Assembly: GCA_002730555.1 (NCBI GenBank)
Contig: PCAM01000029.1
Coordinates: 1-36,915 of the forward strand
Length of the DNA: 36,915 bases
Source: Chloroflexota bacterium
Lineage (GTDB): Bacteria > Chloroflexota > Dehalococcoidia > Lucifugimonadales > Lucifugimonadaceae
Direction of reading: 5' to 3'
In this document: positions 1 to 8,744 of the stretch, in pieces
Layout: every line of letters begins with the position of its first letter
Position numbering within the stretch: the stretch's first letter is position 1
Translations under genes and position numbers: made by a program
Notes under the pieces: generated by a model
What the model was told of the DNA's origin: nothing
The model's input: only the letters and a program-made list of their open reading frames with translations
The model's database searches: none

Positions 1-837
1 GCCGCAGAGGAATGCGCCCGACTCTGGGATGAAATGGTATCCCGGGAGCATGAACAAACGGACCGTTTTCGCGATCCGCCGCCGAACGAGGATCCCTGGA
101 CCGACCTAGCCTGGAATTTTGCACCGCCAAACCGGGACGAGGCCGGGATGGATCCGGCGATACCGGTAATCGAGACCTATCTTGACCGAGGCGACACTGT
201 AATTGACGTCGGCGCGGGTGGCGGAAGGATAGCCGCCCCGCTTGCCCGGCGCTGCGCCCGGGTGGTTGCCGTTGAACCATCGCCATCGATGCGTGCCCGT
301 ATGGAATCGGCGGTGTCGGAACTCGAGGTGGAGAACGTAGACGTGGTTCCGGCGACATGGGAGGACGTCGATATTCCGGCGGGCGATCACGTGGTGTGTT
401 CGCACGTCATGTACGCCACCAGACCGATCCTTCCCTTCCTGGAAAAACTGGGGAGACACGCCCGGAAGCGCGTCACCGTGATGCTTCGCGAGCACCCGCC
501 ACAGGGCAACTTCCACGAGCTATTCGAACGCCTTCACGGGGAGAAGCGCCACCCTCTTCCGGCCATGCCGGAGTTCCGTCGTCTGCTGGAAGCGCTTGAG
601 ATCGAGCACGACGTGCATCGGCTGGAAGACAGGCCGCACGGCATGTTCCAGAACACCGAGGCCGCGCTGAAACGCTCCTCGCAGCGATTGTTTCTGAATC
701 CCGGCTCGCCCAACGCAAAGCGACTTGAAGAACTCCTGCCGTCCTGCCTCGTCCCGAACGGCCCGGACCCGAACGGGGTCAAGTTCAGCTGGGCAGAGCC
801 GCAGCGGGGTTGGCTCGTCACGTGGTCGACGGAATAG
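1..837 (+). CDS. class I SAM-dependent methyltransferase, 5' end cut by window edge
   Basis: The protein carries a Rossmann-fold SAM-binding motif I (VIDVGAGGGRIAAPLA, about residue 56 counted from the ATG at 34), followed by an acidic strand (VVAVEPSPSMRARM) and a motif around PATWEDVDIP, the normal order for class I methyltransferases of the Methyltransf_11/25 type. The acceptor substrate cannot be read from the sequence. The reading frame is open to base 1 and the eleven codons before the ATG at 34 (AAECARLWDE-like) look like real protein, so the gene probably starts upstream of the window. No partner gene is obvious; the next gene has its own ribosome binding site 70 bases on. Function as a methyltransferase is confident, specificity is unknown. 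Confidence 0.85.
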   Translation, partial: AAEECARLWDEMVSREHEQTDRFRDPPPNEDPWTDLAWNFAPPNRDEAGMDPAIPVIETYLDRGDTVIDVGAGGGRIAAPLARRCARVVAVEPSPSMRARMESAVSELEVENVDVVPATWEDVDIPAGDHVVCSHVMYATRPILPFLEKLGRHARKRVTVMLREHPPQGNFHELFERLHGEKRHPLPAMPEFRRLLEALEIEHDVHRLEDRPHGMFQNTEAALKRSSQRLFLNPGSPNAKRLEELLPSCLVPNGPDPNGVKFSWAEPQRGWLVTWSTE

Positions 838-922
838 CGCTTCCGCGCTCGTGTGAAAGGTGTAACCTGCGCCCGGCAGACCGCACCGGCTGACATCCCT
901 TTTCGTCTGGAGGACCACCGGA

Positions 923-2131
923 ATGAAGATCACAGGAATTGACACCTTCGTCGTGGACGCCGGCTGGCGCCCCTGGCAGTACATCGCAGTACGCACGGAC
1001 GAAGGAATCACCGGGTATGGCGAATGCTCGGACGGCCGAAACCCGTACGGTGTCGTTGAGACGGCGAAAGAGTTTGAAGCGATCCTCATCGGTGAGGACC
1101 CGCGCCCGGTGGAGGCCCGCTACTGGGATATGTACCGGATGGGACGCCAGAGCCCGGGTGGCATCGTAGGCAAGGCGATCGCCGGGATCGATATGGCGCT
1201 CTGGGACATCAAGGCCAAGGCGCTCGGTGTGCCTGTCTACGAACTTGCGGGTGGGCCGATGCGTGAGCGACAGCGCGTCTACTGGTCGCACTGTGGAAGC
1301 TCCCGGATGGCGAACTCCGAGCTCATCGGCGTCGATCCCATCAACAACTGGAGCGACGTTACGGCGCTCGGTAAAGAGGTTGTCGCGCGGGGCTTTACCG
1401 CCCTCAAGACCAACCCGTTATTCCCGGGCGAGGAGACTTACGGTTCCCAGCGGCTCGGCGGCTTCGGCGGTGGGCCCGGATCCACGGACGGCAACGTCAC
1501 CAATGAGTTCCTAGACCACATCCGAACGCAGATCGGAACCTTCCGTGACGCAGTTGGGCCGTATGTGGACATCGCCCTGGATCTGAACTTCAACTTCCGG
1601 GTGGAGGCCGCAAAGCGCATCGTTCATGCGCTTGAAGAGTTCAGGATGATGTGGGTCGAAATCGACATCTACGAACCCGAGGGGCTGCGTGAAATTCGCG
1701 ACTCCACGAGCGTGCCGATCTGCTCAGGCGAGAACCTGATCACGACGCGTGATTACCGGCGCTACTTTGAGGCCCGGGCCATGGACGTGTGTATGGTTGA
1801 CTTGCCGTGGAACGGTTTCACGCAGTCGAAGAAGGTCGCCGATATGGCGGAGACCTTTGACATCAACGTGGCGCCGCACAACTACTACAGCCACCTGTCC
1901 ACGCTCCACTCGATGGCGCTCTGCGCATCTGTCGGCAACATCCGGATCTCGGAGATCGATATCGACGACGTGCCGTGGAAGGATGACCTTCTCACCGAAA
2001 AACTGGAGATCGAGAACGGCGAGGTCATCATCCCGAATCGACCGGGCTGGGGCGGCGACCTGAACGAAGAAGTGGCCCGTGAGCATGTCTGGGAACGGGG
2101 ACGCCGTCCCGGGTACGCGCCGCGTAGGTAG
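923..2131 (+). CDS. enolase-superfamily sugar-acid dehydratase (mandelate racemase/galactonate dehydratase-like)
   Basis: 402 residues, the normal length for the mandelate racemase/muconate lactonizing group. The capping domain (residues 1-125) includes the typical ITGYGECSDG and GKAIAGIDMALWDIKAKALG motifs. The barrel shows the expected metal ligands in order: D in IALDLNFNF (about 217), E in MWVEIDIYEPEG (about 243) and E in PICSGENL (about 270). A downstream VDLPWNG aspartate and the APHNYYSHL histidine (about 319) could form the catalytic His-Asp pair. Members abstract the alpha proton of a carboxylate, usually a sugar acid, and eliminate water. Substrate is not assignable by eye. A GGAGG at 909-913 precedes the ATG. 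A decayed relative lies at 30996-32013, so the genome probably has several paralogues. Confidence 0.9.
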   Translation: MKITGIDTFVVDAGWRPWQYIAVRTDEGITGYGECSDGRNPYGVVETAKEFEAILIGEDPRPVEARYWDMYRMGRQSPGGIVGKAIAGIDMALWDIKAKALGVPVYELAGGPMRERQRVYWSHCGSSRMANSELIGVDPINNWSDVTALGKEVVARGFTALKTNPLFPGEETYGSQRLGGFGGGPGSTDGNVTNEFLDHIRTQIGTFRDAVGPYVDIALDLNFNFRVEAAKRIVHALEEFRMMWVEIDIYEPEGLREIRDSTSVPICSGENLITTRDYRRYFEARAMDVCMVDLPWNGFTQSKKVADMAETFDINVAPHNYYSHLSTLHSMALCASVGNIRISEIDIDDVPWKDDLLTEKLEIENGEVIIPNRPGWGGDLNEEVAREHVWERGRRPGYAPRR

Positions 2132-2281
2132 GGCTTTAATCGGAATCTAGCGCCGGACGTGGGTCGTAGCCCGGGGTGATGATGGGGCACACTGGGCGTG
2201 CCGCATTGGCGCCCGGGTGATCGACTCGCATCCGGCGCTGATTGTTGCACCGTCCACACAGCGGTATCGGCTGCCGGGAAA

Positions 2282-3928
2282 ATGATTTTGCAACCAATAC
2301 TCAGATCGCGAGCCCGGAGGATCTTTGCGCGTCGGCTCTGGGCATTTGTCGCACTGCTGATGCTGGGAGCGGTCGCGTGTGATTCCGAAGACAGTGTCGA
2401 ACCGCTGGATCGAACCCTGACCGTGGCGCTGCCATCGTTCTGGGCGGAGACCCTGGATCCGTCGCTGGACGGACAGCCCGGGCTCCAGTACCACGGGCCT
2501 CTGTACGACCACCTGGTCGGCGTCGGACCGGACGGCAGGTTTAACCATCGTTATGGCCTGTTGGAGGGCTGGGATCCCGGCGAGGACGCGTCTACCTACA
2601 CGCTGACCTTGAAAGAGGGCATCAAGTGGCATGACGGCGTCGACGTCACGTCCGCCGATATTGCTTTCTCGATCAACTATTACGCCCGTGAGGACGCTCG
2701 TTGTGCTGTTTGTCCGGTGCTGGCCGGGGTCCTTGGGCGCGTCGAGATGCCGGATTCTCGTACTGCGGTGCTTCATCTGAAGTCGCCACACGTGTCGATC
2801 ATGCACGCCTTCGGGCCGGTCGCCGGCGACATGCCACTGCTTGCGGCGCACGCGGATGGATCGGACGGGGGGCTCGGGACCGGTCCGTGGAAGATGTTTG
2901 CCCGATCTCCCGGCGAGTGGATCGAGTTCGAGGCGAATACCGAATACTGGGATGAGGAGCGGGTGCCCGGGTTCGCGCGGCTGCGCCTGGTACTTGCGCC
3001 GCAACCTGCGGATCGGGCCGAGATGTTGAAGCGCGGCGAGGTCGATATGACGGTGCTCAGGCCTTCCGGGAGGCCGTGGTCGATCGACGAACCGCAGGGC
3101 GATGTGCCGTCTGTCCGTGACGCCGGGTTCGTAATCGATGGTCCGAAGTACGTGAACACCACGGTGATGCGGCTGTTCACCGCGTCAGAGCCCGATTCAC
3201 TGAACAATGATCTGGATTTCCGGAAGGCGTTAACGCTGGGCATCGATAGCGCCAGGATCATCGACGCCGTGTATGAGCCGGAGGTCGCCGAGATTGCCGC
3301 CGGGTCCGCTCTTTTCAGCCCGCTCTCGGACGGTTACGACCCGGAGCTTCCGGCCTATCCGTACGACCCTGTTATGGCCCGTGAATCACTTCTGGCTTCT
3401 GCCTACACGGGGGAGAGCGTGGTTATCTTCTCGGCGCCGTCGTACGGCCTGACGGAGCTGATTCAGATCAACGAGATGATCGCCGAGGACCTGCGGGATA
3501 TAGGGATCAATGTCGAGGTACGGGCGGCGGGTTACACCGACATCCTCGCCCGGCACTCACCCCGGCCGCAGCAGTTTGATGACGTCGCGCCTGCGCCGTT
3601 GTTCCACGGGGTGAACTACCAGACCTGGCCGGATATTCTGGGCGGTATCAAACGCTACCTGACGACCGACCCGGCGGCGTTGCTCACGTATCACGATCTC
3701 GAGCGCGGGGACCGGCTATTCGATGAGTTGAGCGCCATCGTGGACCCGGTTGAACGTGATGAACGGTTACGACAACTCAATCGTGAGATGTACGAGGAGT
3801 ACTGGGCCATCCCGGTCGTATGGCGGCACGAGGTGTACGGGCTGCGGTCGGATCTGAGCGGGTGGGCGCCGACGAACGGCACGGCGTCGGACCTGCGATT
3901 AGAAACCGTGCAGGGCGTCGCCGGGTAA
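2282..3928 (+). CDS. ABC transporter solute-binding lipoprotein, peptide/nickel (SBP_bac_5) family
   Basis: 548 residues starting at the ATG at 2282; the frame is open further upstream, but this start places a basic N-terminus and a hydrophobic segment (FVALLMLGAVAC) directly before a lipobox-type cysteine. The mature part has the family-5 layout: TLTVALPSFWAETLDPSLDG at its start, then YTLTLKEGIKWHDGVDVTSADIAFSINYY, GTGPWKM, and the C-terminal DLRKALTLGID-like and EYWAIPVVWRHEVYGLR segments. These proteins capture oligopeptides, nickel or other organic solutes outside the membrane and hand them to a permease. No permease or ATPase genes flank it, so it is an orphan whose partners must be elsewhere. 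The ligand is unknown. Confidence 0.88.
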   Translation: MILQPILRSRARRIFARRLWAFVALLMLGAVACDSEDSVEPLDRTLTVALPSFWAETLDPSLDGQPGLQYHGPLYDHLVGVGPDGRFNHRYGLLEGWDPGEDASTYTLTLKEGIKWHDGVDVTSADIAFSINYYAREDARCAVCPVLAGVLGRVEMPDSRTAVLHLKSPHVSIMHAFGPVAGDMPLLAAHADGSDGGLGTGPWKMFARSPGEWIEFEANTEYWDEERVPGFARLRLVLAPQPADRAEMLKRGEVDMTVLRPSGRPWSIDEPQGDVPSVRDAGFVIDGPKYVNTTVMRLFTASEPDSLNNDLDFRKALTLGIDSARIIDAVYEPEVAEIAAGSALFSPLSDGYDPELPAYPYDPVMARESLLASAYTGESVVIFSAPSYGLTELIQINEMIAEDLRDIGINVEVRAAGYTDILARHSPRPQQFDDVAPAPLFHGVNYQTWPDILGGIKRYLTTDPAALLTYHDLERGDRLFDELSAIVDPVERDERLRQLNREMYEEYWAIPVVWRHEVYGLRSDLSGWAPTNGTASDLRLETVQGVAG

Positions 3929-3974
3929 TGTCCGTTCCGGGGTGTTTCCGGTATAAGACTTCTCCCTCACCCCG

Positions 3975-3999
3975 ACCCTCTCCCGCAAGGGGAAGGGGT
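3975..3999. repeat. GC-rich hairpin repeat between convergent genes
   Basis: ACCCTCTCCC, a GCAA loop and GGGGAAGGGGT form an imperfect stem, preceded by CTCCCTCACCCCG. This resembles the short dispersed hairpin repeats seen between genes in many environmental bacteria. It sits between the stop of the binding-protein gene (3928) and the end of lipA (4013), which converge on it, so it may also act as a transcription barrier. There is no T-run typical of an intrinsic terminator. Confidence 0.5.
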
Positions 4000-4012
4000 T
4001 CTGGGCGACCGG

Positions 4013-4924
4013 CTAATCGGCTGGATTGGCGAGCGACGCTTCGTGCTGCTCGTCTGCGTGGTAAGACGACCGGACCAGCGGCCCCGCTGCGACGTGGTTG
4101 AAGCCCATCGCCTCGCCCGCCTGTCGAATCTGTTTGAACTCGTCCGGGTGGTAGAACCTGATGATGGGGTGATGTCGCTTTGACGGGCGCAGGTACTGAC
4201 CCACCGTCAGAAGATCGCAATCGCTGACACGCAGATCCTCCATCGTCTGGAGCACCTCGTCCATCGTCTCGCCGAGTCCGACCATCATTCCGGACTTTGT
4301 GACCCCGTCCGGTTGCATCTCTTTGGCCCGTTTCAGGAGTTCTAACGACAGGTCGTAGTCGCCCGCTGGACGCACCTTGCGGAACACGCGTCTGACCGTC
4401 TCGATGTTGTGGTTCAACACTTCTGGGCGTGCGTCCATCACCCGTTGCAGCGATTCACGAACGCCGCCGAAGTCCGGGATCAACACCTCGACCTTGCAGC
4501 CGGGAGCGGCTTTGTGGACGGTCTTGATGGTCATCTCAAATATGGTCGAGCCGGCGTCTTCCAGGTCGTCCCTGTCCACGGACGTGATCACGGCGTACTT
4601 GAGCTCCATGCCCTTGATCGTCTGAGCGAGTCGGAAGGGCTCCGCCCAGTCGGTCTCTGTGGGGCGTCCCGTCTTCACATTGCAGTACGAACAGGCCCGC
4701 GTGCAGGTATCGCCCAGGATCATGAATGACGCCGTGCGCCGGTCCCAGCAATCGCCGATATTCGGGCACGTGGCCTCTTCGCACACCGTGTGCAGGCTTG
4801 CGTCCCGCATACGCCGTTTCAGGTCAGAGAAGTTCTCTCCGGCCGGCATCGGGACCTTGAACCACTCCGGGAGCCGGCGCTCGACGTTGTTGCCGGGAGC
4901 GTTGGGCCGGGGTTTGACTACCAA
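4013..4924 (-). CDS. lipA: lipoyl synthase
   Basis: 303 residues. LipA is a radical-SAM enzyme that inserts two sulfurs into protein-bound octanoyl groups to make lipoyl cofactor. The auxiliary cluster cysteines are in CEEATCPNIGDC (residues 48-59), the radical-SAM CxxxCxxC is CTRACSYC (about 74-81), and the C-terminal RSSYHAD motif that ligates the auxiliary cluster is present. Length is normal. The frame begins at a TTG; a TAA lies three codons upstream, and no ATG comes before the conserved NVERRLPEWFKVPMP segment, so a TTG (or nearby CTG) start is likely although the Shine-Dalgarno is weak. lipB is not adjacent. Confidence 0.95.
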   Translation of the reverse strand: MVVKPRPNAPGNNVERRLPEWFKVPMPAGENFSDLKRRMRDASLHTVCEEATCPNIGDCWDRRTASFMILGDTCTRACSYCNVKTGRPTETDWAEPFRLAQTIKGMELKYAVITSVDRDDLEDAGSTIFEMTIKTVHKAAPGCKVEVLIPDFGGVRESLQRVMDARPEVLNHNIETVRRVFRKVRPAGDYDLSLELLKRAKEMQPDGVTKSGMMVGLGETMDEVLQTMEDLRVSDCDLLTVGQYLRPSKRHHPIIRFYHPDEFKQIRQAGEAMGFNHVAAGPLVRSSYHADEQHEASLANPAD

Positions 4925-5082
4925 ATTCAGTTACCAGTTCCGTTTCTCGCGATGAGTCTGCTCATGAGACGCATCGCCAGCTTTAACGCCTAATACGAAC
5001 AGGAAGCATATCAAACGGGGCAAAAGCGTTCGTCCGCCATCGGCAAATGCCGTCCGAAAAATCCGAAGCGGCGGTAGCATAG

Positions 5083-6447
5083 GTGGTTCCAAATCCCGCC
5101 TTCCCGCTGCATGTCGGCACGGTCTCGGCGGGAGGGCACACTTCTGCCGGGCATACGTCGTCAGGGATTCGAGTTAATTTGGCGTCCGCCAATACAAGAA
5201 ATGGATCGAGAGGCCGCCGCAGGTACAAAGGGCCGTGGCCTACCGACGAACTCGGCATCGACCGGGGTGATACGTTTGACGTTGAGCTAGGTTCGATGAA
5301 CGAGCGGGGCGAGCTGTGGTCGGAACACGGGGGCTTCCGGGTTCTGGTGGAGGGCGGCATCCCGGGTGAATCGGTCACGGTCGAGGTCTTGCGGCGATTC
5401 CCGGAGTACATCGGCGCGCGGGTCGTGGAGGTGGTGGACGCCTCGGCGGATCGGGTGGAGCCGGCGTGCCGCTACGCGGCCGTTTGCACGGGCTGCCAGT
5501 GGCAACACGTCAGCTACGAGCGGCAGCTTCAGTTCAAGCGAGACATGGTTATCGACGTATTGGCGACTGAAGATTCGGTGAAGGACGCCCGGGTGTTGCC
5601 GACACTTCCCTCGCCGCAACAGCTTGGATATCGCAACCACGCTCGTTTCAGCGTCGGCCGCAAATTAGGCGAAGTTGGGTACGTCAACGCGATTACACGA
5701 TCGCTCGCGCCGGTCGATCGCTGTCTCCTGATGCACGACTCAATCAACGAAGTCCTTAAGGCCACCCAAAAGCGGGTGAAAGGTATGACGCAATTCTCCG
5801 TGCGGGTGGGCGTTGGGACCGGGGATCGGCTGGTGCAACCTCGTCTCAAAGGCGACGGAGGCGAGGGGTTAGACATCGAGTCCGGCGGCCAGTACCTGCG
5901 GGAAAAAATACTCGGGTGGGAGTTCCGCGTCGCCGGGTCGTCGTTCTTCCAAGTCAACACCACACAGGCCGAGCGCATGGTGGAGATGATTCGTGACCGG
6001 CTGGAACTGTCCGGGAGTCAGATCTTGATCGACGCCTACGCCGGCGTAGGAGTGTTCGCCGTTCTGCTTGCGCCGTACGCCGGCAGGGTGATCGCCATCG
6101 AGGATTCTCCGTCGGCGGTGGAGGACGGGAAGCGGAACGCAGAGGGGTTGGACAACGTGGAGATGGTTCTGGGGCGCTCGGAGCAGGTGCTGTCCGAGTT
6201 CGACTCACACGTGGATACGGTCATCCTCGATCCCTCCCGCAAAGGCTGCCACCCGGACGTGATCGCCGCGATGTCGCGGCTTGCTCCCGACCGCATCGTG
6301 CTTGTTTCCTGCGATGTCGGGTCAATGGTGCGTGACCTTGCAGCTCTTGTGGATGGCCCGTTCGTCCTGGAGGAAATACAGCCGGTAGACATGTTCCCGC
6401 AAACACGGCACATCGAGAACGTGTCGTTCCTGCGGCTCGAGGTCTGA
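5083..6447 (+). CDS. 23S rRNA (uracil-C5)-methyltransferase, RlmD/RumA-like
   Basis: 454 residues from a GTG; a TTG at 5179 is an equally possible start because the first ~45 residues are not conserved-looking. An N-terminal TRAM domain (about residues 65-120, GDTFDVELGSMNERG...ARVVEVVDAS) is followed by iron-sulfur cysteines in CRYAAVCTGC, then a SAM domain with LIDAYAGVGVFAVLLA, the LDPSRKGCHPDVI motif and the catalytic cysteine in LVSCDVGSMVRDL, where typical members read SCNPxTxxRD. The family methylates a uridine in rRNA or tRNA; RlmD versus a TrmA/RlmC-like specificity cannot be settled by eye. It is divergent from lipA. Confidence 0.88.
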   Translation: MVPNPAFPLHVGTVSAGGHTSAGHTSSGIRVNLASANTRNGSRGRRRYKGPWPTDELGIDRGDTFDVELGSMNERGELWSEHGGFRVLVEGGIPGESVTVEVLRRFPEYIGARVVEVVDASADRVEPACRYAAVCTGCQWQHVSYERQLQFKRDMVIDVLATEDSVKDARVLPTLPSPQQLGYRNHARFSVGRKLGEVGYVNAITRSLAPVDRCLLMHDSINEVLKATQKRVKGMTQFSVRVGVGTGDRLVQPRLKGDGGEGLDIESGGQYLREKILGWEFRVAGSSFFQVNTTQAERMVEMIRDRLELSGSQILIDAYAGVGVFAVLLAPYAGRVIAIEDSPSAVEDGKRNAEGLDNVEMVLGRSEQVLSEFDSHVDTVILDPSRKGCHPDVIAAMSRLAPDRIVLVSCDVGSMVRDLAALVDGPFVLEEIQPVDMFPQTRHIENVSFLRLEV

Positions 6448-6530
6448 CGTTCGCACAGTTTCGATCTACACGAAATTCTGACATCGCCGGAGCGGCGGGC
6501 ACTGCCGTCTGGGCGTATCATTTCCGTACG

Positions 6531-7211
6531 ATGATTGAGCCCTCGACGCCGTCGAATCGCCACCTTTTCGGTGTGGCTACCGCAAATACCTCGCGCCTTG
6601 TGCTGGCGTCCGGATCACCCCGGCGCGCCGAGATCCTGTCTTCTGTTGGGCTGATAGCGGACGTGCGGCCCACGGAGACGCCCGAACACCGCCTGCCGGG
6701 AGATGGCAGTCCGGAAGAGTGGTCTCAACGATTGGCATCCGAAAAGGCCGCAAATGCCGCCCTTGAGTCACCGCATGCGATGATCCTGGGAGCGGACACC
6801 ATCGTCGTGATCGATGGCGAGGTGCTGGGCAAGCCGTCCTCGCCGGAAGAGGCGGAAGCCACTCTTCACCGGTTGAGTAATCGTTCGCACCATGTGATCA
6901 CAGCGGTTGCGCTGGACGGTGTCGCCGGGAGTTATTCAGGATGGTCTTCCACTGATGTGTGGATCCGTGACCTGGAGGACCGGGAGATCGCCGAGTATGT
7001 GGCGTCCGGGTTGTGCTTGGACAAGGCGGGCAGCTACGGCATCCAGGACCGACCGTTTGAGCCAGCAGAGCGCATCAGCGGATGTTATTTGAACGTGGTC
7101 GGTCTGCCGGTCTGTCTGACGGCGGAGCTTTTTGCGCTTGCCGGACGGCCCCTGGACGTTGAATGTGACAACTGCTCTGAACCCGATAACACAATATCGG
7201 AGCGGCCGTGA
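6531..7211 (+). CDS. maf: Maf-like nucleotide pyrophosphatase
   Basis: 226 residues. The family signature LVLASGSPRRAEIL (residues 23-36), the KAANAALE segment, the ILGADTIVVIDGEVLGKPSSPEEA block and the SYGIQDRPFEPAERISG block near the end are all present and in order. Maf/YhdE proteins hydrolyse non-canonical or modified nucleoside triphosphates such as dTTP/UTP or m7GTP and guard nucleotide pools. About 20 extra N-terminal residues precede the signature. Its stop overlaps the GTG start of the next gene, so it is the first gene of a maf-tatB-tatC unit. Confidence 0.93.
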   Translation: MIEPSTPSNRHLFGVATANTSRLVLASGSPRRAEILSSVGLIADVRPTETPEHRLPGDGSPEEWSQRLASEKAANAALESPHAMILGADTIVVIDGEVLGKPSSPEEAEATLHRLSNRSHHVITAVALDGVAGSYSGWSSTDVWIRDLEDREIAEYVASGLCLDKAGSYGIQDRPFEPAERISGCYLNVVGLPVCLTAELFALAGRPLDVECDNCSEPDNTISERP

Positions 7212-7594
7212 ATTTCTTTGGGATCGGTGGGTTCGAGCTGATTGTGATCGTAGGAATCGCGTTCTTCGTCCTCGGTCCGAAAAAGATGATCGAGACGAGC
7301 AGAAGCGCTGGCAAACTCATTCGTGAGCTCAAGACCGAGCGCGACAAGTTCACGAACATGGTGATGTCTGAATTCGAAGACAAGAAACCTGATGCCGCCG
7401 CGAAATGCGAGGGCGGGGGCGGCGCTCAGCACGCGGCCTCGAACGACGTTCCAGCTGGCGCGGTGAGCAGGCCGCGTGGGCGGGTTTCGGCCCCGCCCCA
7501 GGATGTCGCTGATGCCGTTGACGCCGAACCAGACGCTCCTGGGCCGGCCGCCGGAGACGATAACCCGGTGCCGCCGACTGGTGGATCGGCATGA
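7208..7594 (+). CDS. Sec-independent translocase component TatB/TatA-like
   Basis: 128 residues from a GTG overlapping the maf stop by 4 bases. The N-terminus is the TatA/B family pattern: FFGIGGFELIVIVGIAFFVLGPKKM, that is one membrane helix and the FGPKK-type hinge, followed by an amphipathic helix (ETSRSAGKLIRELKTERDKF) and a charged, Pro/Ala-rich tail. The long tail and position directly before tatC suggest the TatB role. TatB forms the twin-arginine signal receptor with TatC in the cytoplasmic membrane. A separate short tatA lies at 8431-8613. Confidence 0.88.
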   Translation: MNFFGIGGFELIVIVGIAFFVLGPKKMIETSRSAGKLIRELKTERDKFTNMVMSEFEDKKPDAAAKCEGGGGAQHAASNDVPAGAVSRPRGRVSAPPQDVADAVDAEPDAPGPAAGDDNPVPPTGGSA

Positions 7595-8349
7595 ACGATC
7601 GCAGAACTCCGTTTTCCACCCACTTCAAGGAACTAAAGCGACGGCTGATCCGCACGGTGCTGTTTTTCTTCGTGGCGACGGCCACCGCACTAGCGTTCCA
7701 CCGGCACATCCTGCGATGGCTGCTGGAGCCGGCTGAAGACCTGAACCAATTTACGGACGGCCAAGCCATCTTCACGGACCTCACAGAGTTCTGGGGCGCT
7801 GTCGTCAAAATATCTGTCTTAACCGGAATAGCGCTCACGACGCCGTTCATGCTGTTCCAGATCGCCAGATTCGCGTCACCCGGCCTTAAATTAAACGAGC
7901 GGCGATGGGTGTGGATACTGCTCCCTGCCAGCGTGGTGTCCTTCGCCCTCGGCGTGGCTTTTGGCTACTACATCCTGCTTCCCCCGGCGATTAACTTCCT
8001 CCTGAACTTTGGCGGCGACATCGCCACGCCGCTCATACGGATAGGCTCCTACGTCGGGCTCGTGACGACGTTGTTGTTTTGGCTCGGCGCGATTTTCGAA
8101 CTGCCGATCGTGATCTTCTTCCTCGCCAAGATTGGCCTCGTGACGCCGAAGTGGCTGGCGGGGAAGCGCAAGTGGGTCGTGGTCCTGGCTTTCGTGGTGG
8201 GCGCCATGATCACGCCGACGTTCGATCCGGTGAACCAGTCCCTGGTTGCCGGGCCGATAATCATCCTGTACGAACTCGGATACTGGCTCGCCCGGATCGG
8301 GGTGCAGGACAAGGGAAAGCGTGACGTAGAGATCGAGGCCGGCACCTGA
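7591..8349 (+). CDS. tatC: Sec-independent protein translocase TatC
   Basis: 252 residues, starting with ATG overlapping the previous stop (ATGA). Six hydrophobic segments are visible, with family landmarks: FSTHFKELKRRLIRTVLFF at the N-terminus, LTTPFMLFQIARFASPGL, a FALGVAFGYYILLPPAINFLLNF segment and ELPIVIFFLAKIGLVTPKWL. TatC is the membrane receptor for twin-arginine signal peptides of folded exported proteins. Translational coupling with tatB is implied by the overlap. A strong terminator follows at 8375-8403. Confidence 0.96.
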   Translation: MNDRRTPFSTHFKELKRRLIRTVLFFFVATATALAFHRHILRWLLEPAEDLNQFTDGQAIFTDLTEFWGAVVKISVLTGIALTTPFMLFQIARFASPGLKLNERRWVWILLPASVVSFALGVAFGYYILLPPAINFLLNFGGDIATPLIRIGSYVGLVTTLLFWLGAIFELPIVIFFLAKIGLVTPKWLAGKRKWVVVLAFVVGAMITPTFDPVNQSLVAGPIIILYELGYWLARIGVQDKGKRDVEIEAGT

Positions 8350-8374
8350 GACCATTGATCCGAGACCGAAAACA

Positions 8375-8403
8375 AAAAGACCCGCTGATAAGGCGGGTCT
8401 TTT
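8375..8403. terminator. bidirectional intrinsic terminator between tatC and tatA
   Basis: AAAAGACCCGC and GCGGGTCTTTT form a perfect 11-bp stem around a 7-base loop. The A-run on one side and T-run on the other make it work on both strands, closing tatC (+) and the convergent tatA (-). Confidence 0.92.
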
Positions 8404-8430
8404 CTTTAGATCGAACTGAAAGCGGTCGGG

Positions 8431-8613
8431 TTAAACACCGTTGTCGTCCTTCGCGTCATCCGCGTCGTCGTCGTTGTTGCCGGTCAGCGAACGACGGAAC
8501 TCGCGGATACCTTTGCCGAGACCGCCACCGACTTCAGGCAGGCGGCCAATTCCGAACACGACAACGATGATCACCAAGACGATGATTAGTTCGAGCGGGC
8601 CGATCCTCGGCAT
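8431..8613 (-). CDS. tatA: twin-arginine translocase subunit TatA
   Basis: 60 residues. The start MPRIGPLELIIVLVIIVVVFGIGRLPEVGGGLGKGIREFRRSL-type layout is diagnostic: one membrane helix, the FGxxxLPE hinge, and a short amphipathic helix, then an acidic tail (NNDDDADDAKDD). TatA polymerises to form the Tat pore. It faces tatBC across a shared terminator instead of being in their operon. Confidence 0.93.
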   Translation of the reverse strand: MPRIGPLELIIVLVIIVVVFGIGRLPEVGGGLGKGIREFRRSLTGNNDDDADDAKDDNGV

Positions 8614-8744
8614 CTTGCGTTACTCCAGGAAAAATGCGGACTACAGCACATGGTCACGATCATAAAGTGATCGTCTCTATCTGGATCCGTGCAACGTCAA
8701 GTATACGCCGGTCGGGGTCGCATTCCCTTTTGGAGGCGTGAGAT

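Noticed and set aside
5160-5185. GGGATTCGAGTT resembling a tRNA T-loop
   Set aside because: No acceptor stem or anticodon arm can be built around it and it lies at the 5' end of the rRNA methyltransferase frame.
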